Below, one piece after another: positions 6,213 to 10,133 of a stretch of DNA of 10,133 nucleotides (its first letter is position 1; every line of letters begins with the position of its first letter). The translations under genes and the position numbers were made by a program. Location of the stretch: assembly GCA_031266635.1 (NCBI GenBank), contig JAISAN010000128.1, positions 1-10,133 of the forward strand, read 5' to 3'. The notes under the pieces were generated by a model. It ran no database searches. It had not been told where the DNA came from and saw only the letters and a program-made list of their open reading frames with translations. Source of the DNA: Treponema sp. (GTDB taxonomy: Bacteria; Spirochaetota; Spirochaetia; Treponematales; Breznakiellaceae).

Positions 6213-7298
6213 TTACCCTTCTTTCCCGTACCGGATCCTGGGGTCCACCAGGGCAAGGAGGATGTCGGCCAGAACCATGCCCACCAGCACCAGGGCGGAG
6301 ATGAACATGATGTTGGAAAGCACCAGGTTAATGTCTTCCTGGATCACCGCTTCGTACATGAGCCGCCCTATGCCGGGATAGGCGAAGATGATTTCCAGAA
6401 TCAGGGAGCCGGAAAAAAGGCCGGCCAGCAGATTGGCGCTGCCGGTGATGTAGGGGTTCAGGGTATTTCTGAACGCGTGATGAAAGTAGATCCGCCATTC
6501 GGCGATGCCCCGGCTGCGGAGGCTGGTGATGTAGGGCTGGCCCAGTTGGTCCAGCATGGTGGCCCGGATCATCCGCAGGGTGCCGCCTATGCCGCCGAGG
6601 AAGGCCGCCAGAAGGGGGAGGAAAATGTGGTGGATATAGGAAAACACAAACCGTCCCGGCGCTTCGGAAAAGGGGAACGGCGGATAAGCGGTCACGGGGA
6701 AGAGGCCCGTCACCGACGCGAAAAGCTGGAGCAGGATGAGCAGCAGAATCCCCGGAAAGGCGTGGAGGACCAGGGCGAAAAACGTAACCGCCAGATCCGT
6801 TTTGGTCCCCGCCTTGGTGGAAAAATACACCCCCAGCAAAAAAGAAAAAAAGGTGATCAGTACCAGGGAAATAATATTGAGCAGCACCGAATTGGCCAGC
6901 CGGGACGCGATGAGGAAGGAAACGGGGGCCCGGGAAATAAGGCTTACCCCCAGGTCGCCGTGGAGGATCACCCGGTTCAGCCAGCGGAAGTACTGAACGT
7001 AAAAGGGCTGATCCAGCCCCAGGTATACCCGCTGGGCCTCAAGCTGTTCCAGATTCAGGGCGTTCCGGCTTTGCCCGGCCTGGCCCTGGTTTTCCCCGAA
7101 GATCTGCTGCATCATGATCTGATCCACAATGTCCCCCGGCGCCAGTTCCATAAGGCCGAAGACCGCCAGCCCCAGCAAAAAAAGCATCACCCCCATGACA
7201 AGAATCCGCCCCAGGATGTAGGAGCAGAGGGGGGCTTTCCGCTTGAAGAGGTAGAAGGGCTTTAAGAGAGCCCCGGCGCCCCCGGCGGGGCCGTTCAT
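6213..7298 (-). CDS. oppB: Peptide-type ABC transporter permease, OppB/DppB-like
   Basis: First permease subunit of the peptide-type importer, 361 residues, inner membrane. TM1 lies near 28-50 and is followed by L-A-P-G-D, the OppB hallmark. The G-L-D-Q-P-F-Y-V-Q-Y motif is at 94-103 and H-G-D-L-G-V-S at 113-119. A canonical coupling loop sits at about 256-279 (Y-I-T-S-L-R-S-R-G with Gly264 conserved, then F-R-N-T-L), then the I-F-A-Y-P-G-I-G-R-L segment (304-313) and the final V-D-P-R-I-R-Y. The N-terminus has an extra, Gly/Pro-rich 20 residues. ATG overlaps the binding-protein stop as ATGA with no clear ribosome site, pointing to translational reinitiation. Its TAA stop includes the TA flank of the MITE-like element, after which the operon is interrupted by the toxin-antitoxin pair. 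Confidence 0.94.
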   Translation of the reverse strand: MNGPAGGAGALLKPFYLFKRKAPLCSYILGRILVMGVMLFLLGLAVFGLMELAPGDIVDQIMMQQIFGENQGQAGQSRNALNLEQLEAQRVYLGLDQPFYVQYFRWLNRVILHGDLGVSLISRAPVSFLIASRLANSVLLNIISLVLITFFSFLLGVYFSTKAGTKTDLAVTFFALVLHAFPGILLLILLQLFASVTGLFPVTAYPPFPFSEAPGRFVFSYIHHIFLPLLAAFLGGIGGTLRMIRATMLDQLGQPYITSLRSRGIAEWRIYFHHAFRNTLNPYITGSANLLAGLFSGSLILEIIFAYPGIGRLMYEAVIQEDINLVLSNIMFISALVLVGMVLADILLALVDPRIRYGKEG

Positions 7299-9115
7299 TT
7301 GAGAAACATGTGGGTTGTCTCAAACCCGTTCAGGTTATCGTAATACACATTGGCAAAATCCCAGCGGTTCCGCAGGGCGGCAAAAGACCGGGACCGCATC
7401 AGGTGTATCACCGGGCATTGTTCCAGAATCAGGGCCTGGTATTCATCCCAGATGGTTTGAGCCTTTTCCCGGTCTATGGTGTAGGCCCCCTCGTTGTAGA
7501 GGTAATCGATCCGGGCTTCCCATTCGGTGGCGGGGCTTTCCTGCAAAGGATACCAGACGTGGAGGTTGCCGTCCGAAGGCCATACGTTGCTCCCCTGGGT
7601 GGGGAAAATATTGGAGCCCGAAAACCCCATGATCATGGACTGCCATTCAAAGGTGCTGAAAAGCTGCTCCACCATTTTTTGAAAATCAATGACCCGGATA
7701 TTCACCTTGATGCCCACCTTGGAAAGTTCCGACATGATGATCGAAGCAATGTCGGAGTTGATGGTGCTTTCGCTGCGGATGGTGAGATCGAATTTGACGG
7801 CCCGCCTTTTTTCATCCCGCATGGTTCCGAAGAGGTCCCGCTTCATGCCGATGGATTCCAGAAGCGCCAGGGCCCGTTCGGGATCGTAGAGGTAGTCCAG
7901 GGTGATGTCCCCGTTGTAATAGGGGTTCGGCTCGGGGAAAAAATTCAGTTTCGGTTCCGCCAGCCCCCGGTACACCTGGGCCCCGATCCGGTCCCGGTTC
8001 AGGAGGCAGCTCATGGCCTGGCGGAATTCTTTTTTGGTAAACCATTCGTATTGGGGCCTGTCTTCGAATTTGGGGTTCTGGTTAAAAGTCCAGAACGAAG
8101 CGCCCAGATCGCCTTCCGCGTTAAAAACCGTGTAATCGGGATTGGCTTTATTCACCAGTTCGTCCAAATCCTCAGGCCGGCTGGAGTAGGAATCGATCTC
8201 CCCTTCTTTGAACAACAGAAACCGGGTGTTTTCTTCGGGGATGATCCTGATGATCTGCTCCTCGATGTAGGGGATGGAAAGGCCCCCGCCGTCTTTGTCC
8301 CAATAATTGGGGTTCCGTGTATACACCATCCGCTGCCCCGCGCTGTATTCGGTAAGGAACCAGAGCCCCGCGGAGGGGATATTTTGGGGGTCCTGATCCA
8401 CGCTGAATAAATCCAGCACCCCCTGGACGCCCCGCTCCCGTTTGGCTTCCTCGTAATCGATCCGGGGGGCCAGGTAGCCGTTGGTGGCCAGGAGGGGTTC
8501 CGCCACAATCCGGGGAAAATGAAAGACAAACCGTTTATCGTCGATTTTTTCAATGTCGATGTGGGCTTCGGTCCCGTCCTCCATGGTGAGGAACTGGCCG
8601 TTATAGCCGGAACTCTGGAAGGCCGGGTCCCCTTCTATTTCGTTGTACCAGAAGATCACATCGTCGCTGGTAACGGGGATTTTTTTATCTGAACGATAGT
8701 AACTCCAGTAGAGGTCGTCCCGCAGGGTGTAGATTACGTCCATGGTCCCCGACGCCTCGTCGGCCTGTATCTCAAAAGACGCGGCGTGGGGTTTCCAGTC
8801 CCGCCGGATCACGTCGTAATCCACCAGGTAATCCTGCATACTCCTTACCACCGCGGCGGTGGGGCTGTCCCGCTCCGACACATGGATATTGAAACTTTTG
8901 GGGTCCGCGTGGGTTACGTCGAACCAGGTACCGGCGAGCCGGCCGGGGACAAATTCTTCCCCGCCCCAGGGTTTGGCGGTGGTTTTTGCCAGAACCTCAT
9001 CCAGCCCTTCGGTGGTCAGGGCGCTGATTTCCTCCAGGGACAGTTCATCTTCCCCGGAGCAGGAGGCAAAAGTAAACGCCAGGCACAACCCGGCGGCGAG
9101 GAAAAGCGTTTTCAT
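7295..9115 (-). CDS. oppA: Peptide-type ABC transporter substrate-binding lipoprotein (family 5)
   Basis: A 606-residue extracellular binding protein of the OppA/DppA class (SBP family 5), which captures the substrate and delivers it to the permeases. It starts with a lipoprotein signal: M-K-T, a hydrophobic core, then F-A-S-C with Cys19; Phe at -3 fits the relaxed spirochaete lipobox. Family features include Y-T-L-R-D-D-L-Y-W-S, V-T-S-D-D-V-I-F-W-Y-N, the N-P-N-Y-W-D motif, and F-R-Q-A-M-S-C-L-L-N-R-D-R-I with the following G-x-A-E-P-K. The substrate cannot be told from sequence; family members bind peptides, but also sugars and nickel. ATG at 9115 is chosen for the signal peptide; an upstream in-frame ATG at 9184 would add 23 non-signal residues inside fecR. 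There is no Shine-Dalgarno, and a promoter ends right at the start codon. Confidence 0.93.
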   Translation of the reverse strand: MKTLFLAAGLCLAFTFASCSGEDELSLEEISALTTEGLDEVLAKTTAKPWGGEEFVPGRLAGTWFDVTHADPKSFNIHVSERDSPTAAVVRSMQDYLVDYDVIRRDWKPHAASFEIQADEASGTMDVIYTLRDDLYWSYYRSDKKIPVTSDDVIFWYNEIEGDPAFQSSGYNGQFLTMEDGTEAHIDIEKIDDKRFVFHFPRIVAEPLLATNGYLAPRIDYEEAKRERGVQGVLDLFSVDQDPQNIPSAGLWFLTEYSAGQRMVYTRNPNYWDKDGGGLSIPYIEEQIIRIIPEENTRFLLFKEGEIDSYSSRPEDLDELVNKANPDYTVFNAEGDLGASFWTFNQNPKFEDRPQYEWFTKKEFRQAMSCLLNRDRIGAQVYRGLAEPKLNFFPEPNPYYNGDITLDYLYDPERALALLESIGMKRDLFGTMRDEKRRAVKFDLTIRSESTINSDIASIIMSELSKVGIKVNIRVIDFQKMVEQLFSTFEWQSMIMGFSGSNIFPTQGSNVWPSDGNLHVWYPLQESPATEWEARIDYLYNEGAYTIDREKAQTIWDEYQALILEQCPVIHLMRSRSFAALRNRWDFANVYYDNLNGFETTHMFLK

Positions 9116-9121
9116 GGGTTT

Positions 9122-9150
9122 ATAATAATGCGGGGGGAAGGATGCGTCAA
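9122..9150 (-). promoter_or_regulatory. Near-consensus sigma-70 promoter for the binding-protein gene (predicted leaderless)
   Basis: On the minus strand TTGACG (9150-9145), a 17-base spacer and TATTAT (9127-9122) match sigma-70 boxes at five of six positions each. Six bases (AAACCC) separate the -10 box from the ATG at 9115, so the standard +1 position falls on the A of the start codon. This agrees with the absence of a ribosome-binding site. The promoter lies in the gap after fecR, so the importer operon can be expressed independently of fecR. Confidence 0.7.
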
Positions 9151-9158
9151 TGAAGCTC

Positions 9159-9824
9159 TTACTCTTCCCAGCGTACCCCCACATTCACCGGCGCTTCGGG
9201 CGGGGCAACGGGGATGACCGCGGGGGGAGGGGCCGTTACCTCTTCCACTCCGGCCGGCGGCGGGGGCGCTGACGCGGCGGCGGTTTCTACCGGCGCGGCG
9301 GTCTTGCCTGATACCGGGTCGGGGGAACTGCTTTGCCCCGCCGCCACGTATACCGCCGTGTTGTCCGCCCCGGAAAACGAGACCGTCCCTTCGGCTACCC
9401 GCAGGTTCACCGTGTCAAAGTCGAATACCGTGCCCCGGACCGAGGCGGTGGCTATAGGGCTCCGCACTCTAAATTCCGTTGTCCCTCCTACCGGCGGCTT
9501 CACATTCACCCGGATCCGCCCCGCCCGCAGGCGTATGTCTATCCGGTCCGTATTCGCCATCGCCACTATCTCTTCCAGGCTTAAGCGGGTCAGGGGCTGT
9601 ACCGAGAGGGTGGATTCCCCCAGCCGTATCAGCGCCGCGCTCTTGAAGCCCGTGGACACCAGGGTCGCCTGTTCCAGTTCCTGCCCTATTACCGCGGCCT
9701 GCCACACCGAAGAGCCGGGGGCTTTGAGTTCCACCGTCCCCCGCAGTTCCCGGATAACCGCCTGGGGGCTTTGCGCCCAGGCCGCGCCCGTTGTTATCAG
9801 CAATACCACCAAAACTTTCTTCAT
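9159..9824 (-). CDS. Secreted FecR-domain protein
   Basis: A 221-residue exported protein. It has a type I signal peptide (M-K-K, V-L-V-V-L-L-I, cleavage after A-W-A), then a FecR domain: G-T-V-E-L-K, the V-S-T-G-F-K-S-A-A-L-I-R-L segment, L-S-L-E-E-I, and R-V-R-S-P-I-A-T-A-S-V-R-G-T-V-F-D-F, the diagnostic core. It lacks the cytoplasmic and membrane parts of true FecR sigma regulators, so it is a periplasmic or surface FecR-like protein, not a signal-transducing anti-sigma factor. The last 50 residues are Pro/Ala/Val-rich, probably a disordered tail. ATG at 9824 is chosen for the signal peptide and an AAGGAG ribosome site 6 bases upstream. That site overlaps the end of the preceding gene, so the two are coupled. 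Its role is unknown. Confidence 0.9.
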   Translation of the reverse strand: MKKVLVVLLITTGAAWAQSPQAVIRELRGTVELKAPGSSVWQAAVIGQELEQATLVSTGFKSAALIRLGESTLSVQPLTRLSLEEIVAMANTDRIDIRLRAGRIRVNVKPPVGGTTEFRVRSPIATASVRGTVFDFDTVNLRVAEGTVSFSGADNTAVYVAAGQSSSPDPVSGKTAAPVETAAASAPPPPAGVEEVTAPPPAVIPVAPPEAPVNVGVRWEE

Positions 9825-9834
9825 AGCATACTCC

Positions 9835-10133
9835 TTATAATGACAGAATAATCCCCAGGGCCGCCCGCCACCGGAGCGCCGCTTCCCCGGTAAAGGCGTT
9901 CCCCGCATGGGGGAGAAAAGCGCCGCCGCCAATGGTCAGGGCCAGGTCCGGCAGGGGCGTCCACCGCGCCGCGCCGTATAACTCCAGGCCCAGAAAATAA
10001 CCTTCCCCCTTTAACTTCTCCGGTTCCCGGTCGTCCTGAAACGTAACCGTATCGGTACGGATGAAATACGAACATTCCCCGGTGAGGGACAGGGGAGGCC
10101 GGGGGCGGAGGGTATAGGCTCCCCGGAGTATGG
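9835..10133 (-). CDS. Probable outer-membrane beta-barrel protein (C-terminal fragment)
   Basis: The open frame enters from the right edge and ends at TAA (9837-9835), giving the last 98 residues of a longer protein; no start codon is needed or present in the window. The sequence alternates polar and hydrophobic residues in short strands separated by turns, for example L-S-L-T-G-E-C-S-Y-F-I-R-T, G-Y-F-L-G-L-E-L-Y-G-A-A-R-W, L-A-L-T-I-G-G-G-A-F-L and A-A-L-R-W-R-A-A-L-G-I-I-L-S-L. This is the pattern of transmembrane beta-strands, and it ends on a final amphipathic strand, though with Leu in place of the usual aromatic last residue. The stop codon overlaps the fecR ribosome site (TTATAAGGAG), so both belong to one operon. 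Family not identified. Confidence 0.65.
   Translation of the reverse strand, partial: ILRGAYTLRPRPPLSLTGECSYFIRTDTVTFQDDREPEKLKGEGYFLGLELYGAARWTPLPDLALTIGGGAFLPHAGNAFTGEAALRWRAALGIILSL

Larger units (their letters stand above)
6086..6213. mobile_element. MITE-like element with palindromic ends and TA flanks
   Basis: A 128-base non-coding element between oppB and the antitoxin. Its ends are inverted repeats: ATTAG, one variable base, then GTCTGTCCA, continuing to 6106 on the left and read inward from 6213 to 6193 on the right, with 18 of 21 positions matching. Both ends are flanked by TA (6084-6085 and 6214-6215), as expected of a TA target duplication of the IS630/Tc1-mariner type. Each end is itself a palindrome: 6092-6126 (one mismatch) and 6173-6208 (perfect 16-base arms, 4-base loop), so GTCTGTCC occurs four times in alternating orientation. 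The centre holds a third, imperfect hairpin. There is no transposase, so it would be non-autonomous. It abuts the oppB stop codon. Confidence 0.65.

Noticed and set aside
6084..6215. Reading the four GTCTGTCC copies as a short CRISPR array
   Set aside because: The copies are inverted in pairs, the spacers are unequal and self-complementary, and there are no cas genes; a transposable element end structure explains it better.
6477..7265. Open frame on the plus strand opposite oppB
   Set aside because: Highly charged, low-complexity translation and no ribosome site; oppB on the other strand is unambiguous.
7310..8410. Long open frame on the plus strand opposite the binding-protein gene
   Set aside because: It is the complement of a well-supported family 5 binding protein; the translation is Pro/Gly/His-rich with no domain, as expected antisense to GC-rich codons.
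9116..9184. Upstream ATG extension of the binding protein (start at 9184)
   Set aside because: It adds 23 residues before a good lipoprotein signal peptide, overlaps fecR, and has no ribosome site.
9821..10075. Alternative minus-strand open frame overlapping the fecR start
   Set aside because: The neighbouring frame without a start in the window shows beta-barrel periodicity, ends just before the fecR start, and overlaps its ribosome site; this one is an Arg/Gly/Pro-rich shadow.

Overview
The window looks like chromosomal DNA from a spirochaete, most likely a Treponema-type gut or environmental species. This is inference. It rests on a substrate-binding lipoprotein with a relaxed spirochaete-style lipobox (F-A-S-C), an outer-membrane-like protein next to a FecR-domain protein, and two typical anaerobe solute-import systems. 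No rRNA or other marker gene is present to fix the taxon. Most of the window is GC-rich. Two stretches are visibly more AT-rich: the sugar-permease/AraC end (about 1-1990) and the toxin-antitoxin insert (about 5300-6215).

Layout, left to right. (1) 1-967, minus strand: the start of a LplC/YtcP-type permease and a complete LplB-type permease of a carbohydrate ABC importer. (2) 1196-1990, plus strand: a divergently transcribed AraC-family regulator, probably the local switch for that importer. (3) 2014-9115, minus strand: an oligopeptide/dipeptide-type importer. In transcription order it has the substrate-binding lipoprotein (7295-9115), an OppB-like permease (6213-7298), an OppC permease fused to an OppD ATPase in one 737-residue protein (3057-5270), and an OppF-like ATPase (2014-3054). 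(4) 5364-6215, inside that importer cluster between oppB and the fused oppCD: a UPF0175/DUF3368 antitoxin-toxin pair with its own promoter, and a 128-bp MITE-like element made of self-complementary ends and flanked by TA dinucleotides. (5) 9159-10133, minus strand: a FecR-domain secreted protein preceded by the C-terminus of a probable outer-membrane beta-barrel protein.

How they fit together. The importer genes are tightly packed: ATGA overlap between binding protein and oppB, 2 bp between oppCD and oppF. They supply all parts of a peptide-type ABC importer: one lipoprotein, two permease domains, two ATPase domains. The binding-protein gene has a near-consensus sigma-70 promoter whose predicted start base is the A of its ATG, so its mRNA may be leaderless. 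The toxin-antitoxin pair and the MITE split the cluster, so expression of oppCD-oppF must come from readthrough or from the toxin-antitoxin promoter.

The points most worth a second look are the permease-ATPase fusion with a degenerate EAA coupling loop, the predicted leaderless start, the MITE abutting the oppB stop codon, the toxin-antitoxin pair lodged in a transport operon, and an apparent ATT start for the LplB permease. No CRISPR array, tRNA, rRNA or complete insertion sequence was seen.
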